Shown: positions 8,804 to 18,307, counted from the stretch's first letter. The stretch: 64,000 bases of DNA from Syntrophomonas sp. (GCA_016841425.1 JAENZE010000003.1:124001-188000), one strand, 5' to 3'. The notes: generated by a model not told the origin, from the letters alone. Program-made: numbers and translations.

Positions 8804-8971
8804 ATGGCAAGTAAAGAAGTTGAGGTAAGAGAATTACTTCAAAAAGCGTCACAGGAAGTGCGGGGCATTGTTGAGCAGGCTATCGATCTGGAGTACGCTA
8901 AAATTCATATGAATAACCCCAAGGGAATTAAAGAGGAAATTACTCAATTGGTTCGGGGGGTGATTAAATAA
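8804..8971 (+). CDS. 55-aa small protein of the Dnd-linked restriction operon
   Basis: A short gene with an excellent ribosome site, AAAGGAGGAG, 4-5 bases before ATG 8804. Its TAA overlaps the ATG of the next gene (TAATG), which implies translational coupling. The product is mostly helical and charged: it opens MASKEVEVRELLQKASQEVR and ends ITQLVRGVIK. There is no membrane segment or known motif. It lies between the helicase-nuclease and the DndD-like ATPase, so a small subunit or regulator of that complex is a fair guess. It is easily missed because of its size. I do not know its family. Confidence 0.75.
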   Translation: MASKEVEVRELLQKASQEVRGIVEQAIDLEYAKIHMNNPKGIKEEITQLVRGVIK

Positions 8972-10962
8972 TGATTCTTGATCAAATCCGAATCAAGAAT
9001 TTTCGTCAATATTATGGTCTGCAGACTATTAGGTTCTCCAAAGACAAAGATAAAAATGTCACCGTTATTCATGGGGATAATGGAGCAGGTAAGACCACTT
9101 TTTTAAATGCTCTGTTATGGGGCCTATATGGAAAAATTAGCCTTCCTAGACCTGGGACATTGGTTAGCGAAAAGGCAGAAGCGGAACTTAAAGAAGGTGA
9201 TACAGTTGAAATGTTCGTGGAGATAAGGTTTCGTGATCGTGTGCGTAATTATACAATAATGAGGAATTTAACTGGTACAAAACAACGAGGCCAGTTTCGT
9301 ACAACACAACCTTCACTTACAGTGACTATTATTGATGAGAAAGGTAAGACCATAGAACCTAAAAACCCGCAAAACATGATTGATGAAATTATGCCTAGAG
9401 AGATGAGTTCATACTTCTTTTTTGATGGGGAAAGAATTGATAATTTATCAAAAGAAGCAGGGGCAGAGGATATAAAAGAAGCAATCAAGACCATAATGGG
9501 TTTGAAAGTATTGGAACGGACCAAGGAACATTTAGATGATGTGCGGAAAATATTTTCCGCGGAGGTTAAATCTGCTGCGACTGGAGATCTGTCAATTTTA
9601 TTATCAAAACAGGAATCGCAGGAGGAACAAATAGAAGATTTAGAACAAAAAATCGTAGAAATTTTTAAAAATCGAAAAGCTGTGGTCCAGGAAAAGGAAG
9701 CTATTGTGGCTAAATTGCGAGAAGCTGAAGAGAGCCGTGTAATTCAGACTGAAAGGGACCGGCTTGAAAAAGATTTAACTGAAATACAAAAGGCAATTAA
9801 AGACATCGATCAAAACGTTAAGACTTTGTGCAGTAATCAAGGTTATTTGGCTTTTGCTAGGGTTATTCTAGAGCGCACACAATCAATTCTCGAAGATAAA
9901 AGACAAAAAGGAGAAATTCCAGTTGGAATTAAACAGCAATTTGTAGAAGATTTACTCGAGCGGCAACTTTGCATATGCGGTATTAAATTGGAGCCGGGTA
10001 GCCAACATTATAACGAAGTTGCAGCTTGGCTTAGTCAAGCAGGGACAAAAGAGTTGGAAGATAAATTCACGGAGGTGGCTGCTGGGATCAAGGTTATGTC
10101 CCAATATCGGATAGACCTTTTTAGTCAACTTAAAACTTATCGTTCACAACGAGAAAAGCAGCTTGATCATCAGCAAAGTATTGAGGAACAACTTGATGAG
10201 ATCAGTTCAAAATTAAGTGATAAGGATTCCGAAACAATACGCAGTTTGGAACGTCGTCGTCAGGAACTTGATGATAATATTAGGGATTGTGATGTTCAAG
10301 AAGGTAAAACGAGGGAAGCAGTAAGGAATTCTGAAGGTAAATTAGATGATATCAAGAAGGAAGTAAAAAAATACGAAGCATTAGAAGCGAAAACAGCTTT
10401 GGCAAAAAAGAGAATGGAAGCTTGCCAGGAAGCCCGAGACATTGTAGCCAAAATTCATGAGGCAGCGGCTTTAAAAACCAAAAGTAATCTTCAACTGAGA
10501 ATTAATGAGGTTTATACACATTTTCTTCGTAAGGGTTATTATGCAAAACTAAACGATGATTATTCTTTGCAGATTATTAAGGAATTTGGTGAAACGGAAA
10601 AGACCGTTGCGATGTCCCAAGGTGAGCGTCAGATAACCAGTCTAGCGTTTATAGGTGCACTAGTTGATATTGCTCGCGAACAGTATGAAAAGGGGAAGAA
10701 TAAGTTTTTTCGAGGTGGCATTTATCCAATTGTGATGGATTCTCCTTTTGGAACTCTTGATCCTGATCACAGGGCTAGAATAGCTCAGGGTATTCCCACC
10801 CTTTCTCATCAAGTTATTATTTTAGTTACTGATTCGCAGTGGGAAGGGGATGTTCAAAAACAGATCGGTAGCCGTATTGGTACCGAATATATACTTGTTA
10901 ATTACTCGCCTAAAAGCCCACGGCCTAGTCAATATGAATATACCGATATAAGGGAGGTTTAA
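8971..10962 (+). CDS. DndD-like SMC/Rad50-type ATPase (restriction-side paralogue)
   Basis: An SMC-type ATPase of 663 residues. Walker A, GDNGAGKTT, is near residue 35. The family-typical YFFFDGERI is near 150. Long coiled coils (about 205-300 and 365-500) flank a central ERQLCICG cysteine element near 333. The ABC signature MSQGERQ is near 549 and Walker B IVMDSPFGTLD near 588. It is closest in style to DndD, yet it is not in the dndBCDE operon, which has its own dndD on the other strand. It likely powers or gates the adjacent helicase-nuclease. It overlaps the upstream 55-residue gene by one base and is 2 bases from the next gene, so it is firmly in that operon. Confidence 0.85.
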   Translation: MILDQIRIKNFRQYYGLQTIRFSKDKDKNVTVIHGDNGAGKTTFLNALLWGLYGKISLPRPGTLVSEKAEAELKEGDTVEMFVEIRFRDRVRNYTIMRNLTGTKQRGQFRTTQPSLTVTIIDEKGKTIEPKNPQNMIDEIMPREMSSYFFFDGERIDNLSKEAGAEDIKEAIKTIMGLKVLERTKEHLDDVRKIFSAEVKSAATGDLSILLSKQESQEEQIEDLEQKIVEIFKNRKAVVQEKEAIVAKLREAEESRVIQTERDRLEKDLTEIQKAIKDIDQNVKTLCSNQGYLAFARVILERTQSILEDKRQKGEIPVGIKQQFVEDLLERQLCICGIKLEPGSQHYNEVAAWLSQAGTKELEDKFTEVAAGIKVMSQYRIDLFSQLKTYRSQREKQLDHQQSIEEQLDEISSKLSDKDSETIRSLERRRQELDDNIRDCDVQEGKTREAVRNSEGKLDDIKKEVKKYEALEAKTALAKKRMEACQEARDIVAKIHEAAALKTKSNLQLRINEVYTHFLRKGYYAKLNDDYSLQIIKEFGETEKTVAMSQGERQITSLAFIGALVDIAREQYEKGKNKFFRGGIYPIVMDSPFGTLDPDHRARIAQGIPTLSHQVIILVTDSQWEGDVQKQIGSRIGTEYILVNYSPKSPRPSQYEYTDIREV

Positions 10963-10964
10963 TT

Positions 10965-11417
10965 ATGGCTGATCGTTTTCGTCGCCCTAAAGACAAGGAA
11001 GATATATTCAAGCGTTTGGTTAGTGCAGATGATGCTCCCTTTATGACGTTCAAGGATTTATTCATTGTGGCGGCTTGTATTGGTTATACCAAACAAAAAA
11101 AGATAAACCTACCAACAGGTGGAGAGCAAATACATTGGTCAGTTTTTAAACAAGGCACTGATCAAGTTATGATAAATGCTATTGCGTTGTGTGAAAACGA
11201 AGACTTTAATATTCTTCGAGAAACTGTAGGAGCAACGGACGCAAAATTTGCTTTAATTGAACAATATGCTAGTGCTGGTCTCGATGAACTAAAAACAGTC
11301 TTAATTGATTCCCCTGGTGATCCTTTAGATAATCTGGTTGAATTAATATTTCAACAGGAAGCAAACACCGAAATTAAGTCCCGTTCCTTTTTGGATGAGA
11401 TTGATATACAATTTTAG
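10965..11417 (+). CDS. Dnd system-associated small protein (150 aa)
   Basis: This soluble 150-residue protein starts MADRFRRPKDKEDIFKRL and has a hydrophobic helix-like stretch FKDLFIVAACIGYTKQ around residue 28. The pattern resembles the family annotated as dnd system-associated protein 4, which is found beside phosphorothioation genes; that assignment is from memory and moderate. There are no catalytic motifs. It starts 2 bases after the DndD-like gene, which makes cotranslation likely. It probably forms a complex with the SMC-like ATPase and the helicase. Confidence 0.7.
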   Translation: MADRFRRPKDKEDIFKRLVSADDAPFMTFKDLFIVAACIGYTKQKKINLPTGGEQIHWSVFKQGTDQVMINAIALCENEDFNILRETVGATDAKFALIEQYASAGLDELKTVLIDSPGDPLDNLVELIFQQEANTEIKSRSFLDEIDIQF

Positions 11418-11488
11418 AGTTAATTAGTTAACATGACAATGTATAAATGATAAGCTTTTACTAAAATTTAAGGGAAGAGGTCGAATTT

Positions 11489-13264
11489 ATGCATCCAAGG
11501 GATTATTTTATAGCACAGGAAACAACTCTTTATAATTTATTCGTTGATGGAGATTATAAATTTAAAATTCCTGATAATCAAAGGCACTTTTCATGGAGCG
11601 ATTTGCAGTTACAACAACTTTGGAAAGATCTAAAAGAAACCGTTTCTCGCTCATATACAGCGGGTTATGACCTATTACGAGATGATCAGATAGAACCACA
11701 TTTTTTTGGTGCTATTTATTTAACAGAAGAATCACTACGTTCTGGCTTGCAAGACATTTCAGATGGGCAACAGCGTCTAATATGCTGCACTATACTTTTA
11801 AAGTTACTTTCCGAATATTCTTCTAAATTAAGCGCCGAAGCACATGCAGGAATAATGGGATTAATAATACCTTGTTTGCAAAAAAGTAAATATGGAGAAC
11901 CATATCAGCCAAGATTAGAATTAGATGATACTGTAGACAGTTTTTTTCGCAACTACATCTTGTTAAAAAATTCAATGATTGAACGTAATACATATTTAGA
12001 AACCCAATCCATCCCCAGTTACATGGATTCAATATCTAACATTATTGCATGTAATGCTTTTTTCAATAAGTGCCTGGAGTTAGAATTGCCAGATTTTCTG
12101 TTGGCAGAAAACCCTTTGCTTTATGAAAAGAAATTGCTTGCTTTCATTAAAACTCTTCAGGACTTTTTTGTACTTCTTCGCATTCAGGTTAAAAAAGAAG
12201 CAACCATGTATGTTATATTTGAAACATTAAATGACCGCGGTTTGGATCTTTCTGAATCGGATTTGATTAAGAATCTGTTTTTTAAACAACCAAATATAGC
12301 GAAACAAGCAATAAAAGAAAAGTGGGATAACATAACCGAAAATATAGAAAATGAAGACTTAACTTCCTATATTCGATTCCATTACAATAGCAAAAATACG
12401 GACATAGTTGATCCGAAAAACCTTTTTAATAAGGTAAAAGGGTATTTAGAACGCCCTGATGTTGATCCGATTGTATATCTGCAGGATTTACTAGATGAAT
12501 CAGTTTGGTATGGACATCTGACTTTGAAAGGTACGTCCTTTTGGAACAATGAAACGAATGAAAAACTTAATGATCTACTAAACAGGATTAGCGTTTCCCA
12601 TAGTCTTCCTCTCCTTCTGGCTGGAGCAGTTCAATTCGGCAATAGTCAGCATGAATTCCTGCGATTGGTTAATGCAATATTGGCCTTCTGTTTTCGCTTT
12701 TTTACCATTGGAACAGCCAAAGTTGAAGAACTAGAGAGGAAAATGAATACATGGGCAAATGCACTCAGGACTGGCGATTCGGTGGACCAATGTATAGATA
12801 AAATGAAGGACGTATCTAAGGACGACGTATTTAAGTTGGATTTTGAGAACTTTTCTACTAAATCTAATGATTTAGCTTTTTATGTTTTTTACCAATTGGA
12901 AAAATATAAAGGTAGCAATGCTGGGCTGATACCACACCCCCATAGTACTAGCCAACATGTTGAACATATTATGCCTAAAAAGCCCGGCAATTATTGGCCC
13001 CACGTTAGCAATGACCCATTATATAATAAATTTGTATATCGTTTAGGTAACCTTTTGATATTGGAAAGGGATATTAATCAGAGGGTTAAAAATAAAGAAT
13101 ATTCTTTTAAAATTAGTAATTCCAATAATCAGGATTATAATCATTCTCATCTTTACTACCCTCGTCAGGTGGCTGGAAGTTATTCATCTTGGGATTTAAA
13201 AAATATACAAGACCGGCAGATGGAAATAGCAAAAGAAGCAGTTATTGTATGGGCAATTGATTAG
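11489..13264 (+). CDS. DUF262/DUF1524 (GmrSD/SspE-like) restriction nuclease
   Basis: The N-terminal DUF262 domain shows IPDNQRHFSW (about residue 28), ISDGQQRLICCTILL (about 90) and FETLNDRGLDLSESDLIKN (about 245). The C-terminal DUF1524 domain carries an HNH-like nuclease signature, HVEHIMPKKPGNYW near 490, and YRLGNLLILERDIN near 520. This is the architecture of type IV GmrSD enzymes, which cut modified phage DNA, and of SspE, which is stimulated by phosphorothioate DNA. A standard ribosome site, GGGAAGAGG, precedes the ATG. It lies 71 bases after the 150-residue gene and converges on dndE, so it may be a second, independent effector that reads the Dnd mark. Confidence 0.85.
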   Translation: MHPRDYFIAQETTLYNLFVDGDYKFKIPDNQRHFSWSDLQLQQLWKDLKETVSRSYTAGYDLLRDDQIEPHFFGAIYLTEESLRSGLQDISDGQQRLICCTILLKLLSEYSSKLSAEAHAGIMGLIIPCLQKSKYGEPYQPRLELDDTVDSFFRNYILLKNSMIERNTYLETQSIPSYMDSISNIIACNAFFNKCLELELPDFLLAENPLLYEKKLLAFIKTLQDFFVLLRIQVKKEATMYVIFETLNDRGLDLSESDLIKNLFFKQPNIAKQAIKEKWDNITENIENEDLTSYIRFHYNSKNTDIVDPKNLFNKVKGYLERPDVDPIVYLQDLLDESVWYGHLTLKGTSFWNNETNEKLNDLLNRISVSHSLPLLLAGAVQFGNSQHEFLRLVNAILAFCFRFFTIGTAKVEELERKMNTWANALRTGDSVDQCIDKMKDVSKDDVFKLDFENFSTKSNDLAFYVFYQLEKYKGSNAGLIPHPHSTSQHVEHIMPKKPGNYWPHVSNDPLYNKFVYRLGNLLILERDINQRVKNKEYSFKISNSNNQDYNHSHLYYPRQVAGSYSSWDLKNIQDRQMEIAKEAVIVWAID

Positions 13265-13412
13265 TAATTGATGGCTTTACCAATCTTATGCAAGTTGGTG
13301 GTGGTGTGCGCAATATTCTTAATTGTAAATAATTACCATAAAACGATAGTGCTCCGAGTGTCAATATAGTTTTCGTTTTACCATAATGGCTTATAATTAC
13401 ATAACAAATATC

Positions 13413-13793
13413 TTATATACTAGTTTTACTGTGACAAAGAGTCGTTAAGAATTTTTCCGCGTTACCAGCATATTCGTATTTATTGCTGAGTTTTAAAGCG
13501 CCTCTATCTAGATGTTTTTTTATATATTCTGGGAAGTATTCATCGTCATTAAGGTGTCGCCTGCAATGTTGGGAAATTAGGGCTTTATATACAACATCAT
13601 GCTCACCTGTAAGAGTATGCCGATTAAATTCAAGGCCAGAATTGTCCACTTCCAGGTCATCAATCGGGTCAAGATCTTGCAGCGATAAACCGATGGCTAA
13701 ACGAGCTAGAATATTAGGTGCTAGTCTTGTTTTAATTTGCAAGTCTTTCAAAATATGCATGGTTTTAGCTGATGTCCGCATTCTGAAGTGCAT
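13413..13793 (-). CDS. dndE: DNA phosphorothioation protein DndE
   Basis: DndE is a small protein of the phosphorothioate-modification complex, reported to bind nicked DNA and to act with DndCD. The 126 residues contain the family features LAIGLSLQ near residue 31, FNRHTLTGEHDVVYKALI near 56 and RGALKLSN near 98. It is the last gene of the minus-strand dnd operon and overlaps dndD by 29 bases. The same DNA is open on the plus strand for 108 codons, but that frame has no ribosome site and no family resemblance. Confidence 0.87.
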   Translation of the reverse strand: MHFRMRTSAKTMHILKDLQIKTRLAPNILARLAIGLSLQDLDPIDDLEVDNSGLEFNRHTLTGEHDVVYKALISQHCRRHLNDDEYFPEYIKKHLDRGALKLSNKYEYAGNAEKFLTTLCHSKTSI

Positions 13794-15804
13794 AAAAGTT
13801 TCTCCTTAGATCAAAATATTTATTTTCAATTACAATCGAATGATCCGAGTCAGCAGTTAATGTATATTCTCTATTGGTACGAGGTTTAATCAGCTCATAA
13901 TATTCTGCATCAATTTCAGTATCAGTACTTAAAACGATTACTTGAGGACTAATGTATGGTAGTAAGTTATTAATTATTTTTTCCCGATGTGAGGTATCCA
14001 GCCGGCCCAGAAGGGTATCGAAAAATATTGGAGTTTCTCGACCCGAAGTTTTTATTAATGCCCAGGTGATGCTGAGTAAAAAAATTTGTTTTTCTCCTGC
14101 AGATAGAAGACTATGCTTTATGGGATTATTATCGTTATCGATGAGAGTAATTTTGAAATCCTGGGTATTAAAGTTTACTTTAGCATCTTTAATAAAATCG
14201 TCTTTCCGAATGATAGTTAAAAACGAGTTTAAAAAATGCTTTTTAAATGTGCTGGTTTTAACCCTAATAATTTCCTGAATAAAACTGTCGAGGGCTTTAT
14301 CCATCCTGTGGCATATAGCGAAAATATTTTCGTCTTTTTGGGCTTGAGTTATTTTCTTTTCAATGCGTTCTAACTCTACAGCGACCTTATCCATATTCTG
14401 CGTGGTCTCCTGATGTTTCTGTCTTAGTTGTTCATAGTGCTTCACTGCTTCGATACTTTTATTGTTATTTCCCTGGATATCCTGAAGCAGTTGGTTTAAG
14501 TCTTGGTTATCGCGGTTGTAGTACACTTGCTTATTCAATTTGGAGATTTTAGAATTGTGGGTAGTTATTTTTTTAATAGTGTCTGAAATTGTCTTGGGGT
14601 TGAACTTGTCTACTCGCTGTACAATGCTGTATAATTGATATTTTTCTGATTCATTGAGGTCATGAATTATGGGTGAAGACGTTTTGTTATGGCTAATTAG
14701 AGAATCGATTAAGTCATCCAGGAGCTGTCGTGAATAATCCTCGGCTACTCCTGGCCGTGAGACTTTAATATTACGGTCTAAAATCAATTCTTCATATATT
14801 TGGCGCGAGGATTCAATTCCTGTTTTTGCAAAGGCATGGTAAATAGTATACTGTTGTTCGCGGCTTACTTGCTCATGGGTTTGTTTAAGTAAATCCTTTA
14901 CCATAAAAAACGGCAGTAACTCGGATATACTATTTCTAAGCAATTCAGCTGCTTCCTTTTTTCCCTGCTCTAATCTAATTATAGTATTTTTAGCATTTTC
15001 ACGAGCCTCTACCAGCAGTCCTCCGTTTAAGCGAAACTCATTTTCGAACTGGACAATTTCTTCCTTCAAGTCCTTAATTCTTTGCTCTAATCTTAGTAAC
15101 TCTGATTCTTCCTCTTCAAATTGAAGTTTAATAAAGGCAAAATCTTGAGAGACAGCAGTATAATTTTTCTGTTCGAGATCCAATTGCTCAAATATATTAG
15201 CCTGCAGCAGATAATTCCGACTATCTTCCTTCAAAAGATATACTAAATCCAAATTTAATAATGTGAAAAAAGCTTCTTTCAAGTTTATTAGAAGTCTATC
15301 TTCGTTAAGCTGGAGGTGAATGTCTTCCCCATCAAACAAGAAAAATTCAAATAAACTGGGCGGCCAGAATTTGCGTACAAAGTTTTCAAAATCAACAGCT
15401 TCTTTAGAGCTTAAAGATTCATTGTTCTTGAAAACAGACAAGGTCTCTTTGATATCGGAATTTTCCAGAAACCATTGGCGTTTTATCGTGATTTCATCAC
15501 TTGCACCATTTACTCCCATAGAAAATTTGACAGTAACCCCCGCCTGGTTTTCATTTCGCATAAATGCTGACTTATTCATTTTTTCCTTGATTAAAGCCTT
15601 GTACTGGGTATTAATATGTTTAAACCCAAATGACAGCGGCCCATAAAGCCCTATTTTTATAGAATTCAGCAGAGTTGTTTTACCAGCACCGTTTTTAGCT
15701 CCAATTAGTATGATGTTTTTCTCAGAGCTATCGGGTGTGAGATCAAATTTTACAATACCATCATAGATGCCAAAGTTCTGTATGCTTATTTCTCTAAAAA
15801 TCAT
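13765..15804 (-). CDS. dndD: DNA phosphorothioation ATPase DndD
   Basis: SMC-like ATPase of the sulfur-modification complex, 679 residues. Walker A, GAKNGAGKTT, is near residue 36. FFLFDGEDIHLQL is near 155. Coiled coils run from about 205 to 300 and about 400 to 490. The signature LSAGEKQIFLL is near 567 and Walker B IFFDTLLGRLD near 592. It overlaps dndC upstream by 11 bases and dndE downstream by 29 bases, the compact layout typical of dnd operons. DndD hydrolyses ATP, probably to nick or open DNA for sulfur insertion by DndC. It differs from the plus-strand paralogue in lacking the central cysteine element. Confidence 0.92.
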   Translation of the reverse strand: MIFREISIQNFGIYDGIVKFDLTPDSSEKNIILIGAKNGAGKTTLLNSIKIGLYGPLSFGFKHINTQYKALIKEKMNKSAFMRNENQAGVTVKFSMGVNGASDEITIKRQWFLENSDIKETLSVFKNNESLSSKEAVDFENFVRKFWPPSLFEFFLFDGEDIHLQLNEDRLLINLKEAFFTLLNLDLVYLLKEDSRNYLLQANIFEQLDLEQKNYTAVSQDFAFIKLQFEEEESELLRLEQRIKDLKEEIVQFENEFRLNGGLLVEARENAKNTIIRLEQGKKEAAELLRNSISELLPFFMVKDLLKQTHEQVSREQQYTIYHAFAKTGIESSRQIYEELILDRNIKVSRPGVAEDYSRQLLDDLIDSLISHNKTSSPIIHDLNESEKYQLYSIVQRVDKFNPKTISDTIKKITTHNSKISKLNKQVYYNRDNQDLNQLLQDIQGNNNKSIEAVKHYEQLRQKHQETTQNMDKVAVELERIEKKITQAQKDENIFAICHRMDKALDSFIQEIIRVKTSTFKKHFLNSFLTIIRKDDFIKDAKVNFNTQDFKITLIDNDNNPIKHSLLSAGEKQIFLLSITWALIKTSGRETPIFFDTLLGRLDTSHREKIINNLLPYISPQVIVLSTDTEIDAEYYELIKPRTNREYTLTADSDHSIVIENKYFDLRRNFYALQNADIS

Positions 15805-17185
15805 TTGATGTTACCTCATCTTCATCAATATGTAACCAGTCCTGGCATAAAATAGAATGCATTTCCTTGTATAAACCATGCTTAAACTTGTAGCCATAAT
15901 GTTTTTCTTCCACTTTCAACAGCTTATGGACTAATTCCAAGGGAATATCATTTTCATTGCACGCGTCTTCCAAAACCCTTAACTCATCTTGAGTAAATAA
16001 TGGGCGTTCTTGTTCCTGCCATTGCAGAGGTTTACCGATTATTTGCTGAAATATTTTGGGGACTGAGTTTTCCCAATTTCCTTGATCCATCCAGATATTA
16101 TCTATCAATTTAAGTTCCTCTTCACTTATCAGGAGCTGAAAACCATATTTGCTAGTGTATGCTGAATCAGATAGGATAGTGGACTGTGTTGTAAGTAGTT
16201 CCTGCAGCATTTCTTTTCTGGCTTCCAAAGTAAATGGTCCCAATCCGCGCCGCCTAGTATCATCTTTCCCAATATAGTAAATACTTCCGTTTTTTCTTTT
16301 AAGCTCACGTTTTTTAGGGTTATCTCTGATCTGGTATAAGTAGTTACGAAACTTAAGTAATGGTTCAAGTTCTGGATGGTTGTTGTTAATGAATCCAACT
16401 AAAGCTTTATCTTCTTTGACCACAGTGCAGGTCCAGCAACCGAATCGGCTGGTACCGGCAGCCGGGGCAGACTTGTCCAGCATAAAAACAGGTTCTTCTG
16501 ATGAGTCTTGATATATATCCAATAACTTATGATGATCAGTGTCCCAAGGGGAATTATCTGCTAATAAATATCTCCATACTTCATCTGTACTTAAGTCTTC
16601 TATAGGAGCAAAAACGTATGCATTAGTTAGAGAAGTATGTTTCTTTAGAACATGATTCTCAATTCTATGCTTTTCAAGTACCTGTGCACGACTGGAACTT
16701 TCTGCTTTGCGTACTCCTAATACAACAATAACCTCGCCATACTCAGATATTCTTTCACGAATAAATTTGTTTGTAGGCTCTATTTTCAATCTATCTGTAC
16801 ACCAGCGAAAGTGCTGGCGAGGAGAGGGATATCCTCGACCTATCAGATTTACCCAGAATGACTTCTCGTATTCAGGTTTCACTGGATAAGTGCTTACGGG
16901 TAGACCCTTGGCATCAGCACTCTGCTGTATATTACCAAGATTATAATCAATATGAGATATGATCACAGGGTTTTCTACTAAAGTATTAGATGAAATAATA
17001 TACACTTGTTTTATTCTATCATGAGGTCGTAGCTGGGAAAGAGCTTCAAAAACAAGTTGTACCACTAGTGTAGAATCCTTGCCTCCACTATAGCCTATTA
17101 CCCACGGGCGTTTATCGGCCTGATAAATATCTGTTATTTGCTGTTTAATAGAGAGGTAAGGATCATAAAATTTAATGTTCGGCAT
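15794..17185 (-). CDS. dndC: DNA phosphorothioation sulfurtransferase DndC
   Basis: PAPS-reductase-like PP-loop enzyme of 463 residues that activates the DNA backbone and transfers sulfur. The PP-loop SGGKDSTLV is near residue 29. FRWCTDRLKIEP near residue 128 and FGCWTCTVVKED near residue 249 supply cysteines for the expected Fe-S cluster. LGVRKAESSSRA near 157 is also typical. It overlaps dndB by 14 bases and dndD by 11, so expression is coupled. The sulfur donor DndA is absent from the window; a housekeeping IscS/NifS would have to deliver sulfur, as reported for other dnd hosts. Confidence 0.93.
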   Translation of the reverse strand: MPNIKFYDPYLSIKQQITDIYQADKRPWVIGYSGGKDSTLVVQLVFEALSQLRPHDRIKQVYIISSNTLVENPVIISHIDYNLGNIQQSADAKGLPVSTYPVKPEYEKSFWVNLIGRGYPSPRQHFRWCTDRLKIEPTNKFIRERISEYGEVIVVLGVRKAESSSRAQVLEKHRIENHVLKKHTSLTNAYVFAPIEDLSTDEVWRYLLADNSPWDTDHHKLLDIYQDSSEEPVFMLDKSAPAAGTSRFGCWTCTVVKEDKALVGFINNNHPELEPLLKFRNYLYQIRDNPKKRELKRKNGSIYYIGKDDTRRRGLGPFTLEARKEMLQELLTTQSTILSDSAYTSKYGFQLLISEEELKLIDNIWMDQGNWENSVPKIFQQIIGKPLQWQEQERPLFTQDELRVLEDACNENDIPLELVHKLLKVEEKHYGYKFKHGLYKEMHSILCQDWLHIDEDEVTSNDF

Positions 17186-18266
17186 TAGAAATCAATCCTT
17201 GTTCAAGTTTTTCTTCATCGGGGCTTAGGGGAATGGATAGTATTTGTTTAATTTTAGCACTGGTTAGAAGAATATTTGTCTTACTTTTTATTATTTTACC
17301 CTGTGTACTAAAGGCTCGGTCTTGCCAGTCAGCTACATTGTCACGCTGCCAATTAATTTGATCCAGTTTCGTAATGTAATCTTGCCAATCAGGATAGTTG
17401 TTTATCCATAGATAATTAAAAACTACTGCCATTGCTTCTAAAACTACTCCGTGTGAGCTCAAATACTTCAATCGTAAATCTGCAGCAGTTATCAATTTAT
17501 TTTTAACCAGGTTCCACTCGCTAATAGACTCGCATAGAATTTTCCAATACTGTTCGATAAACTCAATATCTTCAGTACTTAGTCTATTTGATTTTTTATT
17601 TCCGAGTAGTATTTTATTTGCATTATACAAACTACTTAAGGTGAAAATCTTAGGGGAATATTTGGGAAGAGAAGAGTTCTCTTTGTCAGTTAGTACCTGA
17701 AGAAGATCGATTGTGTATATAAGACGCTTAGTCAAAATTGACAAATGGTCGCGTGAATCATATAGGATTCCTATTGACTTTGTAGTATTTATTGCATGTT
17801 TGTTAAGGTCAGCGAACATTTGCTGACTGTTGATTAGACCTTGATCATGAAAGATCACAACGGAAATAGTTTCATTACCAAGTTGTGGATTTTCTTTTAA
17901 TGCTTCTTCAATAGCAGCTCTACGGTGTTGGCCATCATTTATAACAAAACTGGCATCCATTGAAATAATTAATCGCCCAATATTTGGATCATGATCGCTT
18001 ATGGGGACGAATTCAAGTTCACCATCAATAGATACGGTTATTGACGAAAATACATAATCCGTAGGATTTTCAGTTATGTAATTAACAATATATGGGATGC
18101 GCGACCGGTTTAATATACGTTGAGCACGATGCTCAGGGGGTAGTTCCTCTTCGTTGAAAATAAATAGTTTTGGTATAAGTTTTAAGGGACACATCGTTAT
18201 AAAAAAATCCCTATTCGCCTGAATACCCCTTACAGCTGGGAACGTATAAGAATAATTGTATTCCAT
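17172..18266 (-). CDS. dndB: DNA phosphorothioation regulator DndB (DGQHR family)
   Basis: First gene of the modification operon. The 364 residues include the defining motif INDGQHRRAAIEEAL near residue 116 and ADLNKHAINTTKSI near 151, typical of the DndB/ParB-like DGQHR family. DndB is not needed for modification itself but tunes how many sites are modified and, in Salmonella, represses the dnd promoter. The ATG follows TAGGAGTTATT. A promoter with repeated CAATATGT boxes lies directly upstream and is a candidate autoregulatory site. Confidence 0.9.
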   Translation of the reverse strand: MEYNYSYTFPAVRGIQANRDFFITMCPLKLIPKLFIFNEEELPPEHRAQRILNRSRIPYIVNYITENPTDYVFSSITVSIDGELEFVPISDHDPNIGRLIISMDASFVINDGQHRRAAIEEALKENPQLGNETISVVIFHDQGLINSQQMFADLNKHAINTTKSIGILYDSRDHLSILTKRLIYTIDLLQVLTDKENSSLPKYSPKIFTLSSLYNANKILLGNKKSNRLSTEDIEFIEQYWKILCESISEWNLVKNKLITAADLRLKYLSSHGVVLEAMAVVFNYLWINNYPDWQDYITKLDQINWQRDNVADWQDRAFSTQGKIIKSKTNILLTSAKIKQILSIPLSPDEEKLEQGLISNAEH

Positions 18267-18307
18267 AATAAATAACTCCTACGTACGTAAATAAAGCTAT
18301 TTTAAAC

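Noticed and set aside
13483-13809. Plus-strand 108-codon frame opposite dndE
   Set aside because: No ribosome site, and it is fully explained as the antisense frame of dndE.
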